Positions 44,797-53,772 are shown, counted from the stretch's first letter. The stretch: DNA of 64,000 bases from Thermotoga profunda AZM34c06 (GCF_000828675.1 NZ_AP014510.1:1073413-1137412), one strand, 5' to 3'. Numbers and translations are program-made. Notes: generated by a model not told the origin, from the letters alone.

Positions 44797-45487
44797 AGTA
44801 AAAGATATTACCGTCACATATGGACCTGTTGTTGCCATAAAGAATTTGTCTTTGAAGGTCGAGGAAAAAAGTATAACTGTCCTGCTGGGTGCGAACGGTT
44901 CAGGAAAAACTTCTGCACTGTTGGCAATCGCGGGCTTGAACAGAATTTTATCTGGAGAAATCGTTTTTAACGATATGAGAATAGACACTCTTCCTGCATA
45001 TGAGATTGCCAAAAGAGGTTTGGTCCTTTGCCCTGATAGTAAATTGATCTTTCAAAAGATGACGGTTTTAGAAAATCTAAAGGCGGGTGCTTATTCAAGA
45101 AAAGGAGAGATCAAACAGGATCTGGAAAATGTCTTCACACTCTTTCCAAAACTTCGAGAGAGAATGAAACAATTGGCTGGCACACTTTCGGGCGGTGAAA
45201 GACAAATGCTTGCCATCGCAAGAGCATTGATGTCAAAACCAAGATTTCTGATGCTCGATGAACCATCAATGGGGCTTGCGCCAAATCTCGTAAAAGAGAT
45301 CATGAAGATAATTCAAACAATTAGAGATACAGGCGTGACAATACTTTTAGTTGAGCAAAATGCTTACTCTGCCTTGCAAATCTCTGACTTTGCTTATGTA
45401 ATTCAAACAGGTAGGATCGTTCTGCAGGGAAGATCGGCAGATCTTTTGGCTGATAGGAGAATAATTGAGGGGTACTTAGGGGGATAG
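44789..45487 (+). CDS. LivF-type ABC ATPase 2
   Basis: 232 residues. Walker A GANGSGKTS, signature LSGGERQMLAIARAL, Walker B FLMLDEPSMGLAPN, Gln in LLVEQNAYSAL. The ATG at 44789 is preferred, 7 nt after GGGAGAG; an ATG at 44783 is also in frame. The start overlaps the LivG 2 stop by 8 nt. Confidence 0.92.
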   Translation: MLEVKDITVTYGPVVAIKNLSLKVEEKSITVLLGANGSGKTSALLAIAGLNRILSGEIVFNDMRIDTLPAYEIAKRGLVLCPDSKLIFQKMTVLENLKAGAYSRKGEIKQDLENVFTLFPKLRERMKQLAGTLSGGERQMLAIARALMSKPRFLMLDEPSMGLAPNLVKEIMKIIQTIRDTGVTILLVEQNAYSALQISDFAYVIQTGRIVLQGRSADLLADRRIIEGYLGG

Positions 45488-45489
45488 AA

Positions 45490-46368
45490 ATGTTTTTGAA
45501 CAGATTGATCCTTGGTCTTTCCACTGGAGCTTTCTATTCACTCACGGCTTTGGGAATCGTTGTGATATACAAGATCACAAACGTCATGAACTTCGCTTTC
45601 GGAAATATGGCAATGTTCATGGCATATGTAGCATACACCTTTTTGGCATTTGGGATAGGTCCAGTTGCAGCATTATTTTTAGTTTTACCATTGGCTGCAA
45701 TTTTCGGCTTTGTAGTTGAAAGATATACTTTACGACCGGTGAGACATCTATCGCACAGCTCTATGCTCATAATTACGCTCGGTATCTTGATGATATTGGA
45801 AGGTCTCTCAACACAAGTATGGGGTACACAGTACAAAGCTTTTCCAGAACTCATATCGGGAAGACCATTCATTCTGAGAATTCTTTCAACCCCATTGGTC
45901 ATTCGCAAACAGGATCTGTTGGTCTTTGGAATCTTGGGATCTGTCTCCATATTGATAGGTTTGCTCATGAAGTACACGAAGGTCGGAATCGCAATCAAAG
46001 CTGTCTCAGAAGATGAGAGAACGTCACAATTGATGGGGATAAACCCAGGGAAGGTGTTCAGTTGGTCTTGGATGATAGGAACCATGATGGGTACTACTGT
46101 AGCGATACTCGGTGCACCAAAGACTTACATCTCACCTACTATGATGTTGTTTTACCAAATCCAAGGTTTTACCGCTGCAGTTTTGGGTGGTTTTGACAGT
46201 TTTGTGGGAGCTGTTGTTGGTGGTTTGGTACTCGGTGTTGTTGAAAATCTTATTGGAGGTTACATAAGTAACGAGTTGAAGACAACCTTCTCATTGATTT
46301 TGATAGTCATCATTTTGTTGATCAAGCCCCAGGGATTGTTTGGGAGCCGTGAGATCAGGAGAGTGTGA
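45490..46368 (+). CDS. LivH-type permease 2
   Basis: 292 residues. ALGIVVIYKITNVMNFAFGNMAMF is the LivH landmark in pieces (VMNFAFGNMAMF), and KVGIAIKAVSEDERTSQLMGI is the coupling loop. Begins 2 nt after the LivF 2 stop and overlaps the next start by 4 nt. Gene order of this second importer (K-G-F-H-M) differs from the first (K-H-M-G-F), so it is not a recent duplication. Confidence 0.9.
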   Translation: MFLNRLILGLSTGAFYSLTALGIVVIYKITNVMNFAFGNMAMFMAYVAYTFLAFGIGPVAALFLVLPLAAIFGFVVERYTLRPVRHLSHSSMLIITLGILMILEGLSTQVWGTQYKAFPELISGRPFILRILSTPLVIRKQDLLVFGILGSVSILIGLLMKYTKVGIAIKAVSEDERTSQLMGINPGKVFSWSWMIGTMMGTTVAILGAPKTYISPTMMLFYQIQGFTAAVLGGFDSFVGAVVGGLVLGVVENLIGGYISNELKTTFSLILIVIILLIKPQGLFGSREIRRV

Positions 46369-48062
46369 AAATGCGGTGGTTTTTCTTGTTCTTGATCTTA
46401 GTCTTGTTACCCTTCTTCTTCAAGATGAGTACCTTCATATTGACGATAATCAACCTTACGATGATATACACGTTAGCTGCGATGGGATTGAATTTGATAA
46501 TGGGTTATACGGGACAGGTTTCCATAGGTCATGGAGCCTTCATGAGCATAGGTGCTTACACTTCTGCAATATTGGTTTTGAAACTGTCTGTACCGCTTCC
46601 ATTCAGTATATTAATCGCCACAATTTTGAGCGGTGTTTTTGGGCTTGCCTTGGGTTTTCCTGCTCTGAGGCTTTTTGGTTTTTACCTTGCAATAACAACA
46701 ATGGGATTTGCAGTAGCCGTTGAGCAGTTGATCGGTGCCTGGGAAAAGGTCACCGGAGGACACATAGGGATGAGAAATATCCCAAGACTTGGGAATGAAC
46801 TTCAGAGCTATTACATCATACTCGTCATCTTAATAATATGCATATACGTTTTTCAAATCATAACATCTCATAGAACTGGTAGAGCCTTGAAAGCGATCAG
46901 AGAAAACCCAATGGTTGCAACAACTTTTGGTGTGAATCTGACATACTTCAAAGTCTTAGCTTTCGTCATCGGTTCTGCCTATGCTGGTCTTGCTGGTGCT
47001 ATTTATGCTCATACGATTGGTTACATTGCACCGCACAATTTTGGACTTGGAAAATCCTTGGAACTCTTAGCCATTGTCGTCATAGGTGGCATGGGAATAA
47101 CCATGGGACCCATCTTTGGTTCGGCTTTGTACACAATCTTACCTTTCTTTTTCAGCAGAATTGGTTTTTCAACCTCGATAATCTTTGGTTCGATTCTCGT
47201 ATTGGTAGTTCTCTTTATGCCTCGTGGAATTGCCTATTATTTCTACAATCTATGGCTGAAATTTGGAGAATTACCAATTGTTTTGATGAAAAGGGTGAAA
47301 AAATCAAATGAAGGAAAAGATTTGCAACTTTCCTTTGGCAAGATGCACTATATTGAGAGTGGAAATGGTGAAAAGGTTGTGTTGTGTATTCACGGAAACT
47401 TTGGTTCCTGTAAATGGTTCAAACCTTTAATGGCGAGACTCAAAAACAAAAGAATATTGGCAGTCGATCTGCCAAATTTTGGAGACTCTTCAAGAGCTGA
47501 TAGTTCACTACAATTTTATGCCAGAGCGGTCAATGAGTTCATAGAGAAAATGCAAATAAAGCCAGCCGTGGTAGCTCACTCACTCGGTGGGGCTGTTGGC
47601 ATGCTTCTCGCCATTAATCATCCTGAATCCTTGAGATCTCTTGTGCTGGTTGATCCTTGTCCAGTAGATGGATTGACTACACCTACAGAAAATATGCCAT
47701 ATCTTGAGCTGTACAAGACAAATAGATCGATAGTCAGAAAATCGATTGTTGGTCTTCTTAAAAATGTCAAGGACAGAAAATTTGTAGAACAACTTGTGGA
47801 TGATGCTTTGAAAATGAATCCCGATAGTGTCTATCCACATGCGGATGAACTTGGAAGATTCAACATCGTTGAAAAAGCAAAGAGCATCTCTGTACCAGTC
47901 TTAGTTCTCTGGGGTGAATTGGATACGCTGCTGACCAGAAAACAAATGGAAAGAACCGCCCAAGCGCTAAACGGTGAGCTCAGAATTTTGAAAAATATCG
48001 GACATTCTGCTTTTGTTGAAGATCCAGATCTTTTCATAGATGTGGTGAAAGATTATCTTTGA
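46365..48062 (+). CDS. LivM-type permease 2 fused to an alpha/beta-hydrolase
   Basis: 565 residues. Residues 1 to about 305 are a complete LivM permease (LIMGYTGQVSIGHGAFMSIGAY near 45-65, coupling loop RTGRALKAIRENPMVATTFG). After a short basic linker (MKRVKKSNEGKD) a full alpha/beta-hydrolase runs from about 318 to the end. Its parts are oxyanion segment CIHGNFGSC, nucleophile Ser406 in AHSLGGA, acid Asp520 in WGELDTLL and His547 in IGHSAF. Frame and codon use run through without a break. LivM normally ends at about 300-330 residues. By topology the hydrolase should follow the last helix on the cytoplasmic side (inference), so it could act on substrate as it enters. Confidence 0.88.
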   Translation: MKMRWFFLFLILVLLPFFFKMSTFILTIINLTMIYTLAAMGLNLIMGYTGQVSIGHGAFMSIGAYTSAILVLKLSVPLPFSILIATILSGVFGLALGFPALRLFGFYLAITTMGFAVAVEQLIGAWEKVTGGHIGMRNIPRLGNELQSYYIILVILIICIYVFQIITSHRTGRALKAIRENPMVATTFGVNLTYFKVLAFVIGSAYAGLAGAIYAHTIGYIAPHNFGLGKSLELLAIVVIGGMGITMGPIFGSALYTILPFFFSRIGFSTSIIFGSILVLVVLFMPRGIAYYFYNLWLKFGELPIVLMKRVKKSNEGKDLQLSFGKMHYIESGNGEKVVLCIHGNFGSCKWFKPLMARLKNKRILAVDLPNFGDSSRADSSLQFYARAVNEFIEKMQIKPAVVAHSLGGAVGMLLAINHPESLRSLVLVDPCPVDGLTTPTENMPYLELYKTNRSIVRKSIVGLLKNVKDRKFVEQLVDDALKMNPDSVYPHADELGRFNIVEKAKSISVPVLVLWGELDTLLTRKQMERTAQALNGELRILKNIGHSAFVEDPDLFIDVVKDYL

Positions 48063-48073
48063 GGAGGGATAAG

Positions 48074-49057
48074 ATGAAATATGCAAAAATCATCTCATCG
48101 GGAATGTATGTTCCACAAAAAGTCATGACGAACAAAGAATTCGAACAGATCACCAATATGGTCATCGATCCATATTTCACTGAGCAAATAGGTATAGACC
48201 ACAGACATCTTTCACAAACTCATGAAACACCAACATTTATGGCAGCAGAAGCTGCAAAGAAAGCTCTTGAAAGAATCGACATGAAACCAGATCAGATCGA
48301 TTTGATAATACTTGGGACGGATACCCCAGAAGCTGTTTCACCACCTGATGCTGCACGAGTTCAATATCTGATCGGTGCAAGTAAAGCAGAACCATTGGCT
48401 TTTAATGTTAATGCATCTTGTGCAAATGGTGCTTTGTTGCTCGACATAGCATCTCGCTACATCGCCCTTGGTGATTACAAAAACGTCATGGTCATCGGAG
48501 TTTATGCGATGACGAAGTTTCTCAGCTGGAAGTATTCTTGGGAGGCGTTGTTTTCTGATGGTGCTGGTGCTCTTATATTAACGGCAGATGATAAACCAGG
48601 TTATCTTGGAAGCGTTTCAAGATGCGATGGTAGTTGGTGGTACAACTGGGGCATTTACATGGGGGCTGGCACCATGAACATCGAAGGTATTGATAGAGGC
48701 CTTCACAAACTCGATCTGAGAGCAGCTTATCCAGCTACCGTGAATGAAGAAGGATGGCCTATGCTTATCAACAAACTGATGGAAAAATGTAACTTTTCAA
48801 AAGAAGAGATTGGAATGATATTTTTCACACAGGTGAGAAAGAGAACCATACTGAAGGTCTTGGAAATTCTTGGTATAAGTGAAGACAAGACTCATATGAT
48901 AATGAACAAATATGGTTATACAGGTTCTGCGTGTGTTTACATGGCTTATGATGATGCCTTTGACTGTGGAAAGATGAGAAACATAGACGGAAAAGTGGTG
49001 ATTTTCTTGACTTCTGGTGTTGGGTTCCAACAAGTCGCGGTGGCTTTCAAGGGGTGA
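48074..49057 (+). CDS. divergent KAS III (FabH-like) protein with Cys-Gln-Tyr residues
   Basis: 327 residues, thiolase fold. The nucleophile Cys116 is kept (NASCANGALLL). The catalytic His position of FabH (PHQANxRI) reads TQVRKRTI, giving Gln253, and the Asn position (YGNTS) reads YGYTGSA, giving Tyr282. ALFSDGAGALIL and the C-terminal TSGVGFQQVAVAF are normal. With His and Asn gone it is unlikely to catalyse FabH decarboxylative condensation; acyl transfer, hydrolysis or a partner role with the 35128 product are options. ATG at 48074 follows GAGGAGGG, 11 nt after the fusion gene. Confidence 0.8.
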   Translation: MKYAKIISSGMYVPQKVMTNKEFEQITNMVIDPYFTEQIGIDHRHLSQTHETPTFMAAEAAKKALERIDMKPDQIDLIILGTDTPEAVSPPDAARVQYLIGASKAEPLAFNVNASCANGALLLDIASRYIALGDYKNVMVIGVYAMTKFLSWKYSWEALFSDGAGALILTADDKPGYLGSVSRCDGSWWYNWGIYMGAGTMNIEGIDRGLHKLDLRAAYPATVNEEGWPMLINKLMEKCNFSKEEIGMIFFTQVRKRTILKVLEILGISEDKTHMIMNKYGYTGSACVYMAYDDAFDCGKMRNIDGKVVIFLTSGVGFQQVAVAFKG

Positions 49058-49058
49058 G

Positions 49059-49862
49059 ATGGTGAATATGTTCAAAACAAGCGACGGTATTATGATCGAT
49101 TATCAGATCTATGGCGAATCAGAAGAGGTAATAGTCTTTCTCAATGGCATTTTTATGCACTACAATAACTGGTCTTTTATTACAGAACAATTGAAGGACA
49201 AATATAAGATCATTCTCCATAACTTTAGATGCCAATGGACTTCAGGAAATGGCATGTGTAGCTTTGAAAGACACGTTGAAGATCTCAAGGAACTTCTTGA
49301 TCATTTAAATATCAACAAGGTACATTTGGTTGGGACGTCTTATGGTGCAGAGGTTGGAATGTTTTTTTCTGTCAGATATCCAGAGTTAGTAAGATCTCTC
49401 ACAATCATAACTGCAACGGCTCGTATAGTACCATCTATCAAATATAAAGCTCTGAGATGGAGAGATGGGGCAATTAGCAAGAATCAAGAGATTTTTGTTC
49501 GAAGTTGGATCAACGATGTATACAGTGAACAATTTCTTGACAAGTACCCGAATTTATTTGAAACGATCATTCAACGAATGCAACTGTTCAATTACGAAGG
49601 AGTAGTAAATTTGTTGGATGCTTTTCTTGAACTCGAACAAAAACCATTGTTAAATCAACTATCAGAGATAGATGTACCAACACTTGTGGTTTCCGCACAA
49701 TTTGACAACATAAAACCAATATGTTTTTCACAGGAAATAGCGCAACAAATACCCAACGCCAAACACGTTTGCATTCCAAATTGTGGTCACGCCGCGATAA
49801 TTGAAAAGCCAAAGGAGGTACTTTTTCTGATAAAAGCGCATTTGCTTTTCTTGAAGAGCTAA
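49059..49862 (+). CDS. alpha/beta-hydrolase
   Basis: 267 residues. Nucleophile Ser94 in GTSYGAEVG, acid Asp216 in VSAQFDNI, His244 in NCGHAAII; oxyanion region FLNGIFMHYNNW. Resembles esterases/C-C hydrolases of the fold; substrate unknown. ATG at 49059 comes directly after the KAS III-like stop; GTG at 49062 and ATG at 49068 are alternative starts. It is the last gene of the operon. Together with the hydrolase fused to LivM 2 this gives two hydrolases in one uptake operon. Confidence 0.87.
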   Translation: MVNMFKTSDGIMIDYQIYGESEEVIVFLNGIFMHYNNWSFITEQLKDKYKIILHNFRCQWTSGNGMCSFERHVEDLKELLDHLNINKVHLVGTSYGAEVGMFFSVRYPELVRSLTIITATARIVPSIKYKALRWRDGAISKNQEIFVRSWINDVYSEQFLDKYPNLFETIIQRMQLFNYEGVVNLLDAFLELEQKPLLNQLSEIDVPTLVVSAQFDNIKPICFSQEIAQQIPNAKHVCIPNCGHAAIIEKPKEVLFLIKAHLLFLKS

Positions 49863-50140
49863 AACCCAACGGATTAGACCTATGCCAAAATACGGTTACT
49901 TTACCAGGATCCTGGTGGGTACCCTCCATAATATATTATACGAAAACAGAAGATCCCAAAAACAACCAAAAAGCTCTTGGAGAGATACTTTATGTCAAAA
50001 AATGCATTTAGAATCTCTTGGGATGATTGAGACAGAACTTAGTTTCAACTAAGACAGAAAATTCTTTTTAGAAGTGAGGTTTCAGAACTCAACGATGCTG
50101 ATCATATCACAAACAGGCTTCACATGCTCTAATAAGATGA
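49863..50140. other. convergent intergenic region
   Basis: Contains the palindrome ACCAGGATCCTGGT (49903-49916) and a short inverted repeat CTTAGTT-TC-AACTAAG, but no clear intrinsic terminator. A frame open from 49805 to 50008 has no start codon (see findings). Confidence 0.4.
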
Positions 50141-50458
50141 TCAACTATTGGTATTATTGACACTTTTTTCGAGCCATTGTTTATAATCCATGTCAACATT
50201 TTCTGTTTCAACGCTGAAAATCGCTGGAACGGAATAGGGATGGAGTTCTTTTAATCTTTTAAATACTCCTTGCTCTTTGAGTTTGCTGGTTTTCAAAATC
50301 GCCGCGAATTCTATGTCTTGTGAGATTTTTCCATCCCACCAATAACCAGAGTCAACTTGAAAGATATTAAAGCAAGCTATGAGTTTTTCCGAAAGTAGAT
50401 TTTTGCAAATCTCTAAGGCTTTTTCTCTGTTTGGAAAAGTAGTATAGATTATTGTCAT
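50141..50458 (-). CDS. cutA: CutA1-family protein
   Basis: 105 residues, the size of the trimeric CutA1 fold. IYTTFPNREKALEICKNLLSEKLIACFNI, VDSGYWWDGKI and LHPYSVPAIFSVE are the three conserved blocks, with Cys in LIACFN. CutA is linked to divalent metal tolerance, though its molecular role is unsettled. Independent gene, well separated from its neighbours. Confidence 0.93.
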   Translation of the reverse strand: MTIIYTTFPNREKALEICKNLLSEKLIACFNIFQVDSGYWWDGKISQDIEFAAILKTSKLKEQGVFKRLKELHPYSVPAIFSVETENVDMDYKQWLEKSVNNTNS

Positions 50459-50522
50459 CGAACGATCACTCCTTTTTGATTTTCATCTCCTGAGTGTGAT
50501 CACACTATGGGATCTTATAGAT

Positions 50523-52031
50523 TCAATCAATTTGCTGAGTTTTGTATTGTATTGCTTCTGCAACATGGCTTAATTTTATCTTTTCACTTTGTTCCAAATC
50601 GGCTATTGTTCTGGAAATCCTCAGGATTTTGTCGATAGATCTCCCAGAAAGATTGTATTTTGCAACTGCCATTTTCAGTAAGTCCTCAATTTTATCATCG
50701 AGCTGAACGAATTTGCTCAACAATTTTGAAGGCAATTGTGAATTTGCGGAAAAACCAAGGTTGTGGTATCGTTTGCGCTGAATTTCTTTTGCCAGCATAA
50801 CTCTTTCTCTTATACTTTTACTACTTTCGGCTTCATTTTTTGCAAAGTATTCCTCAAACTCCATTTTTTGCACTTGTACTATGATATCAATCCTATCAAG
50901 GACGGGACCAGATATCTTCTTGTTGTACTTAATGATGTCATATGGAGAACAATTACATACTGCTTTGGGATCACCGTAGTTTCCGCAGGGACAAGGGTTC
51001 ATCGCTGCAACAAGTGTGAATCGGGCAGGATATGTTATCGTTGCTTTTGCTCTTGCAACAGTAACAATTCCCTCTTCCAAAGGCTGTCTCAGAGCTTCTA
51101 TGACATCTCTCCTGAATTCAGGAAATTCGTCCAGAAAAAGTATTCCATTATGCGCTAATGTTACTTCCCCTGGTTTTGCATCGTTACCTCCACCTATTAT
51201 CGCAGCACTCGACGCAGTGTGGTGCGGTGAGCGGAAGGGTCTGAAAACCTTTTTTCCAGTCACCAAGCCAACTGCACTGTATATTTTTAGCACCTCTATA
51301 GCTTCATCATCTGTGAGTGGTGGCATTATCGATACAAGTCGTCTGGCAAGCATTGTTTTACCTGCACCCGGACTACCTTTCATCAAAATATTGTGCGAGC
51401 CAGCCGCAGCTATTTCAAGGGCTCTCTTGGCAACGGCTTGTCCTTTTACATCTGCAAAATCAAGATCGTTCTCATATTCAAATGGTGGCAAACCTTTAAA
51501 GGGAACCGTTGTAAACTGTGCAAGATTATTCAGAAATCGACCAACTTCTTTCAAATCTTCTAAAGCGTATATCTTCAAACCTTTTACCATTTGGGCTTCA
51601 TTGATATTTTCTTTTGGAACTATAATTATGCCATCGTACCGTTGGTCACTCAGTGACAACAGAGTTGTTAAAACACCTCTAACCCCTCTGATTTTTCCTT
51701 CTAAAGATAGTTCTCCAATGGCAAGCACATTTGATTTTTGGAGTGCGCCAGCTGCTTGGAGTATTCCGATAGCTATGGGTAGGTCAAGCAAGGATCCTTC
51801 TTTCTTTAGATCTGCCGGCGCCAGATTCACGATGATTCTACCTTGGGGAAAATCGAATCCAGAATTCTTCAAGGCACTTTTGATTCTTTTCTTACTCTCT
51901 TTGACCGCTGTATCACCAAGTCCAACTATGTCTACGTCGTGAATCACGCTCTTTCTATCAATGTCAACTTCGACGGTAATCAAATTGACATTCAACCCTA
52001 CAACAGTAACTGATGAAAGTTTTGCTGGCAT
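50523..52031 (-). CDS. ComM/YifB-type magnesium-chelatase-like AAA+ ATPase
   Basis: 502 residues: N-terminal Lon-protease-like domain (VGLGDTAVKESKKRIKSAL, NLAPADLKKEGSLLDLPIA), AAA+ core with Walker A GSPGAGKTM and Walker B ILFLDEFPEF, a zinc-type CPCGNYGD loop, and C-terminal helical lid. ComM is a branch-migration helicase in natural transformation (family knowledge). The ATG at 52031 behind GTGGTGA is chosen because homology starts at MPAKL; the longer frame to 52139 runs into the upstream gene. Confidence 0.92.
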   Translation of the reverse strand: MPAKLSSVTVVGLNVNLITVEVDIDRKSVIHDVDIVGLGDTAVKESKKRIKSALKNSGFDFPQGRIIVNLAPADLKKEGSLLDLPIAIGILQAAGALQKSNVLAIGELSLEGKIRGVRGVLTTLLSLSDQRYDGIIIVPKENINEAQMVKGLKIYALEDLKEVGRFLNNLAQFTTVPFKGLPPFEYENDLDFADVKGQAVAKRALEIAAAGSHNILMKGSPGAGKTMLARRLVSIMPPLTDDEAIEVLKIYSAVGLVTGKKVFRPFRSPHHTASSAAIIGGGNDAKPGEVTLAHNGILFLDEFPEFRRDVIEALRQPLEEGIVTVARAKATITYPARFTLVAAMNPCPCGNYGDPKAVCNCSPYDIIKYNKKISGPVLDRIDIIVQVQKMEFEEYFAKNEAESSKSIRERVMLAKEIQRKRYHNLGFSANSQLPSKLLSKFVQLDDKIEDLLKMAVAKYNLSGRSIDKILRISRTIADLEQSEKIKLSHVAEAIQYKTQQID

Positions 52032-52035
52032 GAAA

Positions 52036-52395
52036 TCACCACAATGGTATTCTCGCTGGTAATAAGTGAGCAACCACAAATCCCACTCCAATTCCTGCAA
52101 AAGCCTGAGTCCAAGTGTGTCCAAGATCTTCACGAACATATGGTCTCAAATTCACTGCATCGGCTACGACAACCATGAGTAACGCAACAGCAATGGCTGT
52201 GACTGGTGAGTCATATCCTGTGCATCTCGCTAAGGAAAAAGCGAGTCCAGACATCGCAGCTGAATGTCCACTTGGCATTCCACCATACTTTTTGAATGCT
52301 GAAAACTTTTTAGATGTGAAAACTTTAATCAACTGAGCAACAAGGAACGACAAAACGGTAGATACAATCGCTGTATTTTTGAATAGGTTAACCAT
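52036..52395 (-). CDS. divergent PAP2/DUF212 membrane protein
   Basis: 119 residues with three or four hydrophobic helices. GGMPSGHSAAMSGLAF matches the second PAP2 phosphatase motif (PSGH), and VRPYVREDLGHTWTQAFAG... is the third, with LGHT. YuiD/DUF212-like proteins share this. Possible phosphatase; substrate unknown. ATG overlaps the YchF stop by 8 nt (ATGGTTAA). Confidence 0.85.
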   Translation of the reverse strand: MVNLFKNTAIVSTVLSFLVAQLIKVFTSKKFSAFKKYGGMPSGHSAAMSGLAFSLARCTGYDSPVTAIAVALLMVVVADAVNLRPYVREDLGHTWTQAFAGIGVGFVVAHLLPARIPLW

Positions 52396-53473
52396 GGAAT
52401 AAAAAATGAACTACATCTCCCTCCTTGATTATGTATTCTTTTCCATGAGCTTTAACAGCTCCAGCTTCTCTCGCATCTTTTAGCGAAGGAAATTTGATCA
52501 ACTCATCAAATGGAATTACCTCTGCTTTGATGAAACCCTTTTGAATATCGCTGTGTATCATTCCTGCAGCGTCATAAGCACTTGTTCCTTCTTCAATTAC
52601 CCAACTTCGAGCTTCATTTTTGGTAGCCGTGAGAAAACATATCAATGAAAGTGTCTTTTTGATTTCATCGAAAAATCTATTTTTTAAAGATTTCTCAAAG
52701 CCATAAGCCATCAAAAAGTCTTTAGCATCTTCCTTTGTCATATCTTTTACTTCGTACTCTACCTCGGCATTGACCAAGATAAAACCAGCATTTCTTTTCT
52801 GCGCGATTTTTTCAACCTGTTCGTAAACACGATCTTCCATACCCCATTCATCGACGTTTGCAACGTATATAACAGGTTTCTCGGTGAGCAAGAACAGAGT
52901 ATCGATGATCTTCTGTTCATTTTCGTTTCTGCTCAGTGTCAAAGATAGGTTCCCTAATTCGAGATGAGTTTTTAATCTTTCGAGTAAACTGAGTTCATTT
53001 CTTGCCTCTGTATCACCAGATTTGGCTTGTTTTGATATTTTTTCTATTCTCTTTTGCACGGTTTCCAAATCTTTCAGGATCAATTCTATTTCTACTACTT
53101 CGATATCTCTTTGTGGATCTATATTTCCCATCGGATGAGATACATCGGTTATTTTAAAACATCTCACAACATGAAAGATCATGTCAACCTTACTTATATG
53201 ATCCAAAAATTGGTTACCCAATCCTTCACCCTTGCTTGCGCCCTTAACGAGTCCAGCAATATCAACTATATTAACGAATGGATAAACCAATTGCTCGGAT
53301 TTTTCCATCTGAGCCAGTTTTGTCAACCTTTCATCTTCCACTATGAGGACTCCGATATTTGGATCTATGGTACAAAATGGATACTTTTCTGCTGGTACAT
53401 TCTGGTTCGTCAAAGCGTTAAACAATGTTGACTTACCACTGTTTGGTAACCCTACAATTCCTGCTTTTTTCAT
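52388..53473 (-). CDS. ychF: YchF/OLA1-family ATPase
   Basis: 361-residue Obg-related P-loop protein that binds ATP and ribosomes. G1 GLPNSGKST, G3 DIAGLVKGASKGEGLGN, the NKxD equivalent VANVDE (the N-x-x-E form that favours ATP), and a C-terminal TGS domain (GDVVHFLFHG end). ATG start at 53473 is adjacent to the DUF1844 stop. Confidence 0.95.
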   Translation of the reverse strand: MKKAGIVGLPNSGKSTLFNALTNQNVPAEKYPFCTIDPNIGVLIVEDERLTKLAQMEKSEQLVYPFVNIVDIAGLVKGASKGEGLGNQFLDHISKVDMIFHVVRCFKITDVSHPMGNIDPQRDIEVVEIELILKDLETVQKRIEKISKQAKSGDTEARNELSLLERLKTHLELGNLSLTLSRNENEQKIIDTLFLLTEKPVIYVANVDEWGMEDRVYEQVEKIAQKRNAGFILVNAEVEYEVKDMTKEDAKDFLMAYGFEKSLKNRFFDEIKKTLSLICFLTATKNEARSWVIEEGTSAYDAAGMIHSDIQKGFIKAEVIPFDELIKFPSLKDAREAGAVKAHGKEYIIKEGDVVHFLFHG

Positions 53474-53772
53474 TATTTCGCCTCTTTTGACTTGTTATAT
53501 TGATTGACATAATTCAATTTCAGATTTGCCACGACTCCCTCTAACTCCTTATAGAGTTCTTGATCAATACCTGCTGTAAGAGCTTTCAAAATAGAATCAA
53601 GAACATCAATACCAAGCCTTGCTTCGTTCAAGTCTTGACGCATTTCACCATATTCATCTTTTGTCAATCCAAGTCTTGCCCAACAACGTGCAGCAATCGT
53701 ATTGAAAAAAAGTAATATCAAATCTTGCATCGACAATTTTGGTATTTCTTTTTCTTGATCTATAAGAATCAC
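53473..53772 (-). CDS. DUF1844-family protein
   Basis: 99 residues. LILLFFNTIAARCWARLGL followed by DLNEARLGIDVLDSILKAL is the DUF1844 pattern: an N-terminal hydrophobic helix, a conserved D/E-rich I-D-x-L-x-x-L helix, and a charged tail. Function unknown. Overlaps the macro-domain gene by 4 nt. Confidence 0.82.
   Translation of the reverse strand: MILIDQEKEIPKLSMQDLILLFFNTIAARCWARLGLTKDEYGEMRQDLNEARLGIDVLDSILKALTAGIDQELYKELEGVVANLKLNYVNQYNKSKEAK

Noticed and set aside
45534-46085. 183-codon frame on the minus strand
   Set aside because: Antisense to the LivH 2 permease gene, which has clear family motifs.
49882-50052. 56-codon ATG frame after the last hydrolase gene
   Set aside because: No RBS and no recognisable protein features; another frame in the same stretch looks more protein-like but lacks a start.
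51016-51942. 308-codon frame on the plus strand
   Set aside because: Antisense to the well-supported ComM-like gene; composition is the mirror of its codons and there is no RBS.
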